In this document: positions 24,860 to 32,164 of the stretch, one piece after another
Layout: each line of letters begins with the position of its first letter
Position numbering within the stretch: the first letter of the stretch is position 1
Source of the DNA: a virus
Strand: one strand, 5' to 3'
Length of the DNA: 42,910 nucleotides
Virus record (IMG/VR): IMGVR_UViG_3300002104_000077
Location: 1-42,910 of that record
Position numbers and translations under genes: made by a program
The notes under the pieces: generated by a model
The model's input: the letters and a program-made list of their open reading frames with translations, nothing else
What the model was told of the DNA's origin: nothing
Databases searched by the model: none

Positions 24860-25674
24860 AGGCGCACCCCATTCGACGCCCAGTCGCTGTCACCGCTGGC
24901 AGTTGGCTCAGGGCTGGCTGCAGACTTCACGGCCAAGCGCTTGGCATTGGCCACAAGCCGGTTGCACCACCCGGCCTGCGTGTCGGCTGCCGAGCGGGTA
25001 ATCCAGAAGGCTACGAACTCAAGCACAGCACCAGGTGTGATGATCTCCGGCGCAAGGGCGGCCAGTCGGAGCTGGGTTCTCAGGGATACCTCGTCAGGCT
25101 GCCAACCCTCGTGCATCTCAAACCGCTGCCGCGCATCTACGGAAGCACCGGTAGGTGCTGTAGTAGTAGATGCAGATGAAGAAGAAGATGTAGAGCCGTC
25201 ACCTTGCCGGGGGCTTGGTGCGTCACCATTGCCTGCACCTAAGCCCCCCTTTGGTGATGGGTTTTGCGGGTTGTTCTCGTCACTAAAGCGCGTATTTTCA
25301 CCCCGCACGGTGCGCACATACTCATCACGGACCATTCGTGGGCTGAACCACAGCGGGCCTTGCTGCGCGGCCACCAGCTCTACTGGCTCACCGTTCTTAC
25401 GGCCACTGCGCGGGGTGTACACCAGGGCTTCGCAGGCGCCCTTTTCAACGCCATACAAAACACCGCACTCAACCAACTCATTCAACAGCTTCACTGGGCA
25501 GCCCAAAGCCTGCGCGATTTGCTTCAAAGGCCACCGCAAAAGGCCGTAATCATCGCTGTCATGCAGCAGGCCCAGCAGCTCAATCCATGCACCGCGCGCG
25601 CCCCAGCTGCAGCGGCGCAGCTTGGCGTTGTTGCGCCAATCAGCGGGGTAAAACTGGAAGGACGGACGCTTCAC
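24856..25674 (-). CDS. Replication initiator O-like (YdaU/DnaT-like domains)
   Basis: A 272-aa protein. The N-terminal domain ('FQFYPADWRNNAKLRRCSWGARGAWIELLGLLHDSDDYG') is of the DUF1376/YdaU type with a winged-helix-like part. A Ser/Thr-rich low-complexity linker follows (about 155-185). The C-terminal domain has a DnaT-like signature ('GWQPDEVSLRTQLRLAAL...FVAFWITRSAADTQAGWCNRLVANAK'). It would bind the origin and work with the P-like protein. In lambda the origin lies inside the O gene; the repetitive, locally AT-richer linker-coding stretch near 25.14-25.29 kb is the place to look here. It starts at GTG 25674. Confidence 0.8.
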   Translation of the reverse strand: MKRPSFQFYPADWRNNAKLRRCSWGARGAWIELLGLLHDSDDYGLLRWPLKQIAQALGCPVKLLNELVECGVLYGVEKGACEALVYTPRSGRKNGEPVELVAAQQGPLWFSPRMVRDEYVRTVRGENTRFSDENNPQNPSPKGGLGAGNGDAPSPRQGDGSTSSSSSASTTTAPTGASVDARQRFEMHEGWQPDEVSLRTQLRLAALAPEIITPGAVLEFVAFWITRSAADTQAGWCNRLVANAKRLAVKSAASPEPTASGDSDWASNGVRL

Positions 25675-26366
25675 AGAGCACCCCCTGCGATCTTCTGCGC
25701 CAGCAGGGCCAGGCCCTTCGGCGTAACGCGCACCTGCGAGGCCAGGCGGCTATCGCCCTGCTCGTCTTTGCCGAGCACCGTCACCTTATGGTCCAGCAGG
25801 CCACTGGCAATGCGCGGCTGATAGGCAACCCAGTGCGCAGAGCCTTCGCGGCGGTAGATCCAGCGATTGGCCTTCAGGTAGGCCAGCAGGTCTTTGCGCT
25901 GCACATGCAGGTGCTTAGCCGCATCAGTCATGCACATCGTGCCACCGGCATCAGTCAGCAGCTCCAGGGCCTGAACCTTGGGCGCCTGCTCGGCGATCAC
26001 CAGGCGCAGGTTTACGCCCTGCTCAGCCAAGTCAGCCGCAAGGCGCAGCGCCTCAGGCAGAGACTGGGGCAGGATTGGCGCTGACACGTTCTCCAGCTCG
26101 CGCAAACGTGTCACCACACGGAAGCGCAGCGGGATGCTGTAGCCGGTGATCAGGGTTTCAGTCAGGTCGCGGTCGAGGTTGAAGCACGGCAGCGAGCGCC
26201 CGGTGCTGTCTTGATAGCTGCACCCAAAACTGGGTTCAGTGATTTCCAGCTCGGCGAGCATGTTGCGGATGTCGCGCATCACATGGGCGTGACGCTTTCC
26301 GGTCAGCTCGGCAATCTCGCGACTGCTCATGGTCACCGGCTTGTCGATCTTCATCGGTTGATTCAT
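25671..26366 (-). CDS. Rha-type regulator with C-terminal KilAC (antirepressor-like)
   Basis: A 231-aa two-domain protein. The N-terminal part is pRha-like ('MSSREIAELTGKRHAHVMRDIRNMLAEL', 'GRSLPCFNLDRDLTETLITGYSIPLRFRVVTRLREL'). The C-terminal part is KilAC-like ('DAAKHLHVQRKDLLAYLKANRWIYRR', 'VTPKGLALLAQKI'). Such proteins regulate phage development, and some act as antirepressors. The ATG at 26366 has GGAG upstream; the longer frame includes the hairpin region and was rejected. Confidence 0.87.
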   Translation of the reverse strand: MNQPMKIDKPVTMSSREIAELTGKRHAHVMRDIRNMLAELEITEPSFGCSYQDSTGRSLPCFNLDRDLTETLITGYSIPLRFRVVTRLRELENVSAPILPQSLPEALRLAADLAEQGVNLRLVIAEQAPKVQALELLTDAGGTMCMTDAAKHLHVQRKDLLAYLKANRWIYRREGSAHWVAYQPRIASGLLDHKVTVLGKDEQGDSRLASQVRVTPKGLALLAQKIAGGAL

Positions 26367-26397
26367 AATCAGCTCCACATAGTTGTTGCTGTAGAAG

Positions 26398-26424
26398 AAG
26401 CCGGGCCGCAATCCCGGCTTTTTT
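26398..26424 (+). terminator. Intrinsic-terminator-like hairpin between CII-like and Rha genes
   Basis: A perfect 8-bp stem (AAGCCGGG/CCCGGCTT) with a T6 run on the plus strand. On the minus strand, the direction of the flanking genes, the stem is followed only by CTTCTTCT, a weaker signal. It may stop antisense transcription, or serve as a tR1-like early terminator. Confidence 0.6.
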
Positions 26425-26435
26425 GTGCCTGAAAT

Positions 26436-26867
26436 TCAGGCGGCCTTAAGCGACTCGCGCAGCACCAGCAGCGCGTCGATCGCTTCTTGGATGGCTTTAT
26501 CGCCTTGGGCCTTTTCGTGCTGGCTCAGGTGGCTGTCCGCCGTGGCGTCGAAGATCAAGCGGCTCACATCACCCGACTCAGCGGCAAGGCTGGCCAGGGC
26601 CGAAAGCAACGGCTTGGCCGCCGGGCGCTTACGCGACACCACATCGCACTCGAACTCATCAGCCAACGCAGCCAGCACCCGATAACGCCCGTCTTCAGAC
26701 AGATGCGTGAGTACCTGGCCGAACATCTCCAGGTTCATCCGGTGCGCTTCCCGATTCGGGTTGGCGCAATCGAGCAGCCGCGTTTCGTTCACGCCCATGC
26801 GCTTGGCCAAGGCGGTGCCGCCATCAGCCTTAACTTCGCGGTGCAGGGTTCGTTCAAAGTGTTCCAT
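26436..26867 (-). CDS. CII-like regulatory protein
   Basis: A 143-aa protein with an N-terminal helix-turn-helix-like part ('LHREVKADGGTALAKRMGVNETRLLDCANPNREAHRMNL') of the phage regulatory CII (CP76) type and a helical C-terminal half. It is the second gene of the rightward-early equivalent, after the Cro-like gene, where lambda places cII. It would activate establishment of lysogeny. The start at 26867 has GGAG upstream. Confidence 0.75.
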   Translation of the reverse strand: MEHFERTLHREVKADGGTALAKRMGVNETRLLDCANPNREAHRMNLEMFGQVLTHLSEDGRYRVLAALADEFECDVVSRKRPAAKPLLSALASLAAESGDVSRLIFDATADSHLSQHEKAQGDKAIQEAIDALLVLRESLKAA

Positions 26868-26942
26868 TGCGAAACTCCGTTATTTCTCGCGTGGCGCCCA
26901 GGCGGCGCGTGAGCGAATCTGGCGTTACTGATTCAGGCGGTC

Positions 26943-27155
26943 TCATGCTGCGGAGTCGCGGCGCAAGGCATGGCATAGGTCAATAGCTTTGAACGCCCCG
27001 GAAGTCTCAGACTCGGCGCGCAACGCAACAACCGCGCTAATGCGGGAAGAGCCGGAAATCCATTGGGAGACGGCGGATTGAGTAACCCCAAGGGCCTTGG
27101 CGGTTTTTACCTGGCCTCCGAAATGGTCAATAAGCTGCTGAATTAGGGCGGTCAT
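26943..27155 (-). CDS. cro: Cro-like repressor
   Basis: A 70-aa protein made mostly of one helix-turn-helix ('LIDHFGGQVKTAKALGVTQSAVSQWISGSSRI'), very similar in layout to YdaS/Cro-type phage repressors. It is divergent from the cI gene with three operator sites between them. The ATG at 27155 is preferred to an upstream TTG. It should bind the same operators as CI with a different order of preference and favour lytic growth. Confidence 0.87.
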   Translation of the reverse strand: MTALIQQLIDHFGGQVKTAKALGVTQSAVSQWISGSSRISAVVALRAESETSGAFKAIDLCHALRRDSAA

Positions 27156-27169
27156 GATAGCTACCAATG

Positions 27170-27231
27170 ATAAGCGTGCTTATACAGTATGCGAGAAGAA
27201 GCCTTATTTGCAACAGGATAAGCGCGCTAAT
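27170..27231. promoter_or_regulatory. OR-type operator triplet between cro and cI, with pR and pRM
   Basis: Three 14-bp pseudo-palindromes: ATAAGCGTGCTTAT (27170-27183), a weaker AGAAGAAGCCTTAT (27194-27207), and ATAAGCGCGCTAAT (27218-27231). Their centres are exactly 24 bp apart, close to lambda OR spacing. A minus-strand promoter for cro can be drawn from TTGCAA (27213-27208) and CATACT (27190-27185), 17 bp apart. A plus-strand promoter for cI would use the same TTGCAA, which is self-complementary, with a weak TACGCT at 27231-27236. The outer sites match the pL operators at 29.87-29.91 kb. Confidence 0.8.
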
Positions 27232-27243
27232 ACGCTCACCCGC

Positions 27244-27915
27244 ATGGACTTATCGGAACGAATAAAGGCCGCACGCGCGCACGCGGGCCTGACACAGCGC
27301 CAGCTCGCCGAAGCTGCCAAAGTAGAGCAACCCCTTATCTCGCAGCTTGAGAACAGGAAAACTCTTAAGACTGCGCACGTCGCGCAAATAGCAAAAGCTT
27401 GTCGGGTGAGTGCTATTTGGCTGTCCAGCGGCGAGGGCGAGATGCTTCAAGGCAAGGCGCCCGACCCGGCACCAGGAGCCCCAAGCGAAAAGGATTACGC
27501 CTTGATTCCGCAGTACACGGCGAAAGGATCAGCCGGTAACGGCCACCTAAATGAGCACGTTGAGGTTAAGGGCGGGCTCGCATTCAAGCGCGACTGGCTT
27601 GCGCGTCTTGGCGTCAAGGAGCAGCGCTGCAGCGTCATCTATGCCCAAGGCTCCAGCATGGAGCCCAGCATCGGGGATGGCGAGGTGGTGCTACTCGACC
27701 ATGACGCCACCGAGCCGCGCGACGGCAAGGTATACGTGCTCCAGCGCGCCGATGGCGAAATCATCATCAAGCGCCTGATCAAGCAGATGAGCGGGTGGGT
27801 CATTCGCTCCGACAACGAAGACAAACGCCGCTACCCAGACGAACCCATCAGCGCAGACAACCTACAGCACGTCGAGGTGGTGGGGCGCGTGGTTTGGCGC
27901 GGCGGCGGGATGTAA
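27244..27915 (+). CDS. cI: CI-type lysogeny repressor (HTH + S24 LexA-like peptidase)
   Basis: A 223-aa repressor. Residues about 1-60 form an XRE helix-turn-helix ('GLTQRQLAEAAKVEQPLISQLENRK'). A linker contains the Ala97-Gly98 autocleavage site ('KGSAGNG'). The C-terminal S24 domain has the Ser-Lys dyad: Ser138 in 'GSSMEPSIGDG' and Lys176 in 'GEIIIKRLIK'. RecA-stimulated self-cleavage would induce the prophage upon DNA damage. The ATG at 27244 has no Shine-Dalgarno sequence and lies very close to the presumed pRM start, so the message may be leaderless like lambda cI. The frame extends upstream only through the operators. Confidence 0.92.
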   Translation: MDLSERIKAARAHAGLTQRQLAEAAKVEQPLISQLENRKTLKTAHVAQIAKACRVSAIWLSSGEGEMLQGKAPDPAPGAPSEKDYALIPQYTAKGSAGNGHLNEHVEVKGGLAFKRDWLARLGVKEQRCSVIYAQGSSMEPSIGDGEVVLLDHDATEPRDGKVYVLQRADGEIIIKRLIKQMSGWVIRSDNEDKRRYPDEPISADNLQHVEVVGRVVWRGGGM

Positions 27916-27943
27916 CTCCTCACAAAACAGCAAGGAACGCACC

Positions 27944-28918
27944 ATGACAACGCTCGCTGACCGCAAAATCGCCACCACCCCGATTGCCATTCTTGACTTT
28001 GAGACAACAGGCCTCACGCCCGGCCATGACCGTGTCGTTGAGGTTTCTGTCGTGCGCCTTGAGCCCGGCAAAGAGCCTGAGCTGGTGTTCGACAGCCTGG
28101 TCAACCCGCGGCGGCGCATGGGCGGCACGGACATTCACGGCATTACCGCCGCGGATGTTGCTGGCGCGCCAGAGTTTGGCGACATTGCCGGCGACCTGGT
28201 GGACGCGGTTTCTGGTTGCGCCCTCGCCGCCTATAACGTCTATTTTGACATGAGCTTTCTGGACTTCGAGCTGAGCAACGCTGGCGTCCAGCACGAAATC
28301 CCCCACTTCTGCCTGATGTACATGCGCCCCATGCTGGATCTTGGCAAGCGCTGCCGCCTTGAGGTGGCCTGCCAGGAGATGGGCGTCGAGATGGAGGCCG
28401 CGCACGTTGCCGCCGCCGACGCCATGGCCTCGGCCCGGCTCATGCAGAAGTACCTGGGCAGCATGCGCGACATGGGGCTGAACACCTATGGCGACCTGAT
28501 GGACCTGAAGAGCTACAAGTTCCTGAACAGCTTCCATAACACCCCGCTGCCAGGCGCTGAAGATTTTGGCCTGGCCTCGCACGGCATCAACCAGTCGCGC
28601 GTTGGCTTCTCGCTTACCGCACAGCTTGCCGAGCGCGCCAGGAAGGCCGCGCTACGCAAGGGCCTGATCACCTATTGGGACGCCCTTAAGGCGGCCGTTT
28701 CAGACCTGTATATAGACCCTGGCGAACTGGCCGAGCTGTTGGAAATTCGGCAGCACTATGCCCTGAGTGATGAGCAAGTGCGCGCACTACACTCCAGAAT
28801 CTTTGCCGCCGTCATCGTTCGCTACTCAAGCGACAATGCCGTGGATGCTGGCGAGACGCTACGCCTGAAGCACCTGCGCGCCTGCCTGTCCACGCTTGGC
28901 TGGGCGCCGGGCGACTAA
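27944..28918 (+). CDS. DnaQ-like DEDDh 3'-5' exonuclease, cI-linked
   Basis: A 324-aa protein. The N-terminal DEDDh exonuclease fold has all motifs: ExoI D18-x-E20 (DFETTGL), ExoII N98...D102 (AYNVYFD), and ExoIII H154...D159 (HVAAADA). It resembles DNA polymerase III epsilon/RNase T-type nucleases, acting on DNA or RNA 3' ends. The C-terminal half (about 190-324) is helical and not recognised. It lies 28 bases after cI on the same strand with an AAGGAA site, so it is likely made in the lysogen. A role in host protection against other phages is possible but unproven. Confidence 0.82.
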   Translation: MTTLADRKIATTPIAILDFETTGLTPGHDRVVEVSVVRLEPGKEPELVFDSLVNPRRRMGGTDIHGITAADVAGAPEFGDIAGDLVDAVSGCALAAYNVYFDMSFLDFELSNAGVQHEIPHFCLMYMRPMLDLGKRCRLEVACQEMGVEMEAAHVAAADAMASARLMQKYLGSMRDMGLNTYGDLMDLKSYKFLNSFHNTPLPGAEDFGLASHGINQSRVGFSLTAQLAERARKAALRKGLITYWDALKAAVSDLYIDPGELAELLEIRQHYALSDEQVRALHSRIFAAVIVRYSSDNAVDAGETLRLKHLRACLSTLGWAPGD

Positions 28919-28951
28919 GGGCGAGCCACCTATTGCATGTGCGCAAGGCAA

Positions 28952-29002
28952 TTGACAAATCCCGATTGCCCTGTACCCTTCTGCAACCTATAAAAACTAT
29001 AG
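28952..29002 (+). promoter_or_regulatory. Promoter and inverted repeat before the toxin-antitoxin-like pair
   Basis: A consensus -35 TTGACA (28952-28957) is followed after 16 bp by TACCCT as a weak -10. Downstream, directly before the ATG at 29006, is an inverted repeat CTATA-AAAAC-TATAG (28988-29002). The placement suits autoregulation by the HTH protein encoded by the second gene. Confidence 0.6.
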
Positions 29003-29005
29003 ATA

Positions 29006-29314
29006 ATGAGCAACGTTCTCCCATTCCCGCTGTCGAAGAAACAAGCGCTCATTGAAATACGCGCAATGCCATCGGTGCGCGTGTTCTTTCCCAAGCATGC
29101 GCGGGAGCGAATGACCCAGCGCTCAATAACGCGCCCCGACGTGATGGGCTGCTTACAAAGCGGCAATATCACCGAAGGGCCTGGGTTAATGCCGGGCGGC
29201 CAGTGGCGCATGACCTTGTCATGGTTTCGCGCTGGCCACCCGCTGATTGTTGTCGTGGAGCTCGACGTGGATGACGATGGGTCATTTGCGGTTGTGGTGA
29301 CCACCATTGATTAA
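29006..29314 (+). CDS. DUF4258-like toxin candidate
   Basis: A 102-aa protein with the DUF4258 pattern: 'VFFPKHARERMTQRSITRPDVMGCLQSG' and, near the end, 'LIVVVELDVDDDGSFAVVVTTID', consistent with a small RelE-like fold. It is followed by an HTH protein ten bases later; DUF4258 proteins commonly occur in such two-gene units and are regarded as candidate toxins. There is no Shine-Dalgarno site; the start lies four bases after a palindrome. The toxic activity is inferred from genetic layout only. Confidence 0.7.
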   Translation: MSNVLPFPLSKKQALIEIRAMPSVRVFFPKHARERMTQRSITRPDVMGCLQSGNITEGPGLMPGGQWRMTLSWFRAGHPLIVVVELDVDDDGSFAVVVTTID

Positions 29315-29324
29315 GGAAGCAACC

Positions 29325-29765
29325 ATGTACCACTACGTAGAATGTGGCCTACCGAATGTGTGGCTTCGCAACGGCTTCGTGGTGAAAGACACCCCCTACG
29401 GCGAGGGCGTGGCGATCAAGGACGTCGACGGCTTGCAGCGGGCCATTGGCCAGATGCTGGCCGAGCAGGAGTCGCGCCTATCAGGCGCTGAGTTCCGTTT
29501 TTTGCGCAAGGAGCTTGAGCTCTCCCAGGAGAGCCTGGCGAGCATCATCGACAAATCGAGCCAGGCCGTCGCCCTGTGGGAGAAAAACGACAAGGTGCCA
29601 ATGATGGCCGATCGCTTTATTCGCGGCCTGTACCTGGAGGCAACTACTGGCAACGCCAAGCTGATGGAATCCATCAACCACATAAACCGCCTGGATCGCG
29701 AGATCCATGAGCTTAGCCTGTCGTTCGACGACGGCTGGCAACAAGAAAGCCAGTCCGTCGCCTGA
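29325..29765 (+). CDS. HTH antitoxin/regulator partner
   Basis: A 146-aa protein. The N-terminal segment 'MYHYVECGLPNVWLRNGFVV' is a recognisable start of MqsA-like HTH regulators that accompany DUF4258 genes. An XRE helix-turn-helix follows at about residues 63-90 ('LELSQESLASIIDKSSQAVALWEKND'). The start at 29325 has AAGGAA upstream, while the preceding gene ends at 29314. It probably represses its own promoter at the inverted repeat near 28995 and neutralises the partner. Two strong terminators follow. Confidence 0.75.
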   Translation: MYHYVECGLPNVWLRNGFVVKDTPYGEGVAIKDVDGLQRAIGQMLAEQESRLSGAEFRFLRKELELSQESLASIIDKSSQAVALWEKNDKVPMMADRFIRGLYLEATTGNAKLMESINHINRLDREIHELSLSFDDGWQQESQSVA

Positions 29766-29770
29766 CCAAG

Positions 29771-29796
29771 AGCCCCGCCACCGAGCGGGGCTTTTT
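29771..29796 (+). terminator. Intrinsic terminator after the toxin-antitoxin-like pair
   Basis: A perfect 8-bp stem AGCCCCGC/GCGGGGCT with a 6-nt loop and TTTTT on the plus strand, starting six bases after the stop codon. Confidence 0.9.
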
Positions 29797-29802
29797 CATC
29801 TC

Positions 29803-29827
29803 AAGCCCGCCAAGCGCGGGCTTTTTT
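29803..29827 (+). terminator. Second, tandem intrinsic terminator
   Basis: A perfect 8-bp stem AAGCCCGC/GCGGGCTT, 5-nt loop, T6 on the plus strand. With the preceding terminator it insulates the lysogenic genes from the pL region that starts some 40 bases downstream. Confidence 0.9.
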
Positions 29828-29868
29828 ACGCCCGCATTTCCATACAACGCAATCGCACAATAAAAAAT

Positions 29869-29911
29869 ATAAGCACCCTTATTGACCCGAAAGGATAAGC
29901 GCGCTTATATT
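29869..29911 (+). promoter_or_regulatory. pL-like early promoter with OL operator pair
   Basis: A plus-strand sigma70-type promoter, TTGACC (29882-29887) and TATATT (29906-29911) with an 18-bp spacer. Two CI-type operators overlap it: ATAAGCACCCTTAT (29869-29882) and the perfect palindrome ATAAGCGCGCTTAT (29895-29908), the latter filling the spacer and touching the -10. CI binding should block the promoter in the lysogen. Transcripts would run toward 30.7-42.9 kb. Confidence 0.8.
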
Positions 29912-30176
29912 TATCCCATCGAAGCAGCAACACCGCATCGACAGGCCGAGAGGCCTCGGGCAACCGAAACGCTCTTTCACAATTTGCGGAACACACCATC
30001 AGGTGGGAAAGGTCGTTAGCACACTTATAGGCAGGAGCCTCCCTAAGCGTCGCCGTATCAACCTCGGATCTTGGTGGGAACGCGATCAGCATGCGGCTCC
30101 GCTCGGTTTTCGGCGGCGCGGTGAGCTGATTGACATGTAGAGAAGTGAACCAGGCTGACGCCAGCTGCGTGCCTGG
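29912..30176. other. pL leader, no convincing gene
   Basis: I see no supported coding sequence here. Near the end is an 8-bp perfect stem AACCAGGC/GCCTGGTT (30148-30155 with 30171-30178) that includes the stop codon of the minus-strand gene at 30177. It lacks a proper T-run on either strand. An N-utilisation-type site may lie in this leader but I cannot identify one. Confidence 0.4.
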
Positions 30177-30545
30177 TTACTTGCGCTTTCCGAGACCCGG
30201 CGAACCACCCTTGAAGACAGTGATCTCCGAAAAGTCTTCGTGCTTGCAGGGGTGAATACCAAGGTCGATGTCATGGGCCTGGTCTTTACACCTCTGACAC
30301 ATCACTGGGTTCAAGAAGAACACCGGATCTGCCTTCGCCGGCTTTCCGCACTCCCGGCATGGTCTTGTCTTTTGAGCCTGCTCCCATTCGGCGGCGCTCT
30401 GAGCCGCTCTTTCGGCGGCCTTGGCGCGGTCTTTCGAGCTCAGCTTTCTCCGCTTCTTCTTTTTGCTCTGAGCATCTTTCTCCGCCTTGGCGTTGATCGT
30501 GATGAACGCCTTGCGCAGCTGCTCATTAACCAAATCGGTAGCCAT
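30177..30545 (-). CDS. Small zinc-ribbon-like protein, opposite to the pL transcript
   Basis: A 122-aa protein with a Lys/Arg-rich helical N-terminal half ('SKKKKRRKLSSKDRAKAAERAAQSAAEWEQ') and four Cys in two pairs ('CRECGKP', 'CQRC'), plus a His and Cys further on, suggesting zinc binding. A strong GGAGGGGA lies before the ATG at 30545. It is the only convincing minus-strand gene in the right arm and would be antisense to the pL transcript. Function unknown. Confidence 0.65.
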   Translation of the reverse strand: MATDLVNEQLRKAFITINAKAEKDAQSKKKKRRKLSSKDRAKAAERAAQSAAEWEQAQKTRPCRECGKPAKADPVFFLNPVMCQRCKDQAHDIDLGIHPCKHEDFSEITVFKGGSPGLGKRK

Positions 30546-30719
30546 TTAGTCCCCTCCATGGTGCCAGGGACTGATGTTACGCCGGCGCCACTGAATGCAC
30601 ACCAATCGCCGCAAGGCAGGCCAGCCCACAGTGCCGAATAACTGAGGCCGCAACACCAGTTTCGTTTTCCTCTGCCGGCACTTCGGAGCCGGCTTTGGAA
30701 AACACCCTGGAGCAAGCAG

Positions 30720-30980
30720 ATGGACATCTACGCAGCAATGGCCGACCAGAAAGCGGCCAAGCAAGGGTTGAAGGCTTCGCTCGGCAAGATCAGCCAGGCG
30801 GCGCCGAGAAAGCGCGCCAAGACCTACACCGAAAAGCAGCACCAGGCAGCGATAGACGCCGCAGTTAATGCCGCGCTTGAAGAGGCCGCCCGCCTCGTCT
30901 GGTCGAAAGTCGGCATTGCACTTGGTCGCCGACAGGAAGCCGACTGGGCAATGGTTCACATCAAGTCGCTAAGGCGGTAG
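30720..30980 (+). CDS. Small basic early protein (first plus-strand gene after pL)
   Basis: An 86-aa Ala/Lys/Arg-rich helical protein ('KISQAAPRKRAKTYTEKQHQAAIDAAVNAALEEAARLV'). GGAG lies eight bases before the ATG. It is the first plus-strand gene downstream of the pL-like promoter, the place of N in lambda, and has an Arg/Lys-rich patch, but it is not recognisably an N-type antiterminator. Confidence 0.6.
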   Translation: MDIYAAMADQKAAKQGLKASLGKISQAAPRKRAKTYTEKQHQAAIDAAVNAALEEAARLVWSKVGIALGRRQEADWAMVHIKSLRR

Positions 30981-30995
30981 CCGGAGGAAATCACC

Positions 30996-31229
30996 ATGTT
31001 TGAAGGCATCAAGCACAGCTTCAGCAGCGACGGCCTGACCGTTGCCAGTTACACCGCGGGCGCCGTGATGGGAGGCGTCAGCTTCAGCAGCGAGCCGAAT
31101 CGCACCGCCATTCGCAGCAGCATCGGCCCGGATGTGGCAGTGCGCGAATGCACATGGAGCCACTACTACAGCGGCATCCTGCGCCGCCACAAGGCGCGCG
31201 CCCATGAAGAGGTCAGTAACTACGCATGA
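30996..31229 (+). CDS. Hypothetical early protein
   Basis: A 77-aa protein with GGAGG before its ATG, 15 bases after the preceding gene. The sequence ('MFEGIKHSFSSDGLTVASYTAGAVMGGVSFSSEPN...') has no membrane segment or domain that I recognise. A weak hairpin (TGCACC/GGTGCA near 31247-31269) follows it. Confidence 0.55.
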   Translation: MFEGIKHSFSSDGLTVASYTAGAVMGGVSFSSEPNRTAIRSSIGPDVAVRECTWSHYYSGILRRHKARAHEEVSNYA

Positions 31230-31296
31230 CCGGCCCCTTTCACTGATGCACCTGGGTAGCCGGGTGCATTGGGAAATCAACCGGAGGAACAGCCCT

Positions 31297-32163
31297 ATGA
31301 AACAAGCCCTACTCGCAATTCCCCTGTGCCTGGCCATGTCCGGCGCATTCGCGGCACCCACTGACCTGGCCATCTGCACCGGCGGCCAAGGCGGCTTCTA
31401 CGAAGCCTTGGGTACCGACATCGGCCGCTCGGTGAACAAGGCCACCAACGTCAAGGTTGAAGTCCTGAACACCGGTGGCAGCGTCGAGAACGCCGCACTG
31501 ATGAAAGACGGCGACTGCGCCCTGGCCATCATCCAGGCCGACGCCGTTACCAGCCAGCCGCTGCCACCTGACTTGAAGGTCGTGGACGCCCACACCGAGG
31601 TGGTCTACTGGATCTTCGGCAAGTCCGGCGTCGACAACTTCAACGAGATGGAAAACGACTCGGTGGCCAAGAAGTACGCCTTTGCCACGGTCGCCGGCTC
31701 GGGCGCTGAGGTGACCCTGAAAAACTGGATCGACACCGACGACGACTACAAAGGAGCGGTGCCGGTTGAGTTTGACGACTGGTACCAGGCCGCTGAAGCC
31801 GTGTCGCAGGGCTTCGTGATGAAGGCCGGCGTCAAGGTCGAGATCGCCGGCATGCTGTACATCAGCCGCCCCGGCAAGATCAGCACCGACATCACCGAGG
31901 ACTTCGGCCCCAGCCTGACCATCGGCCAGGTCGAAGACAGTTCCTTTCAGAGCAGCAAGGACGCCAACGGCAACCCGCTGTACGTCCAATGCGAAATCGA
32001 CGGCAAACAAACGGGTGGCCTGGCCACCAGCACGATCAGTGACTCTGACACCTACTGCCTGAAAGCCCAGGTCGTTTACAACAACGACTGGCACCAGGGC
32101 GACCGCAAGATTCGCCGTGCGATCGACAAGAGCATCAACGGCGTAGTGAAGGCGGTTCGCTGA
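31297..32163 (+). CDS. Secreted TAXI-type (TRAP) solute-binding protein
   Basis: A 288-aa protein with a clear signal peptide (basic start, hydrophobic core, cleavage after about A-F-A at residue 19). The mature part begins with the TAXI-family pattern 'LAICTGGQGGFYEALGTDIGRSVNK', 'VEVLNTGGSVENAALMKDGDCALAIIQADA', and continues as a two-lobed periplasmic binding protein. TAXI proteins normally deliver small solutes to TRAP transporter membrane subunits, which are not encoded here. GGAGG precedes the ATG at 31297. In a phage early operon it may alter the host envelope, for example by ligand sequestration or superinfection exclusion; this is speculative. Confidence 0.8.
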   Translation: MKQALLAIPLCLAMSGAFAAPTDLAICTGGQGGFYEALGTDIGRSVNKATNVKVEVLNTGGSVENAALMKDGDCALAIIQADAVTSQPLPPDLKVVDAHTEVVYWIFGKSGVDNFNEMENDSVAKKYAFATVAGSGAEVTLKNWIDTDDDYKGAVPVEFDDWYQAAEAVSQGFVMKAGVKVEIAGMLYISRPGKISTDITEDFGPSLTIGQVEDSSFQSSKDANGNPLYVQCEIDGKQTGGLATSTISDSDTYCLKAQVVYNNDWHQGDRKIRRAIDKSINGVVKAVR

Positions 32164-32164
32164 T

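Noticed and set aside
29826-30092. Minus-strand open frame through the pL promoter
   Set aside because: It covers the operators and promoter on the opposite strand and ends in terminator sequence, with no start signal.
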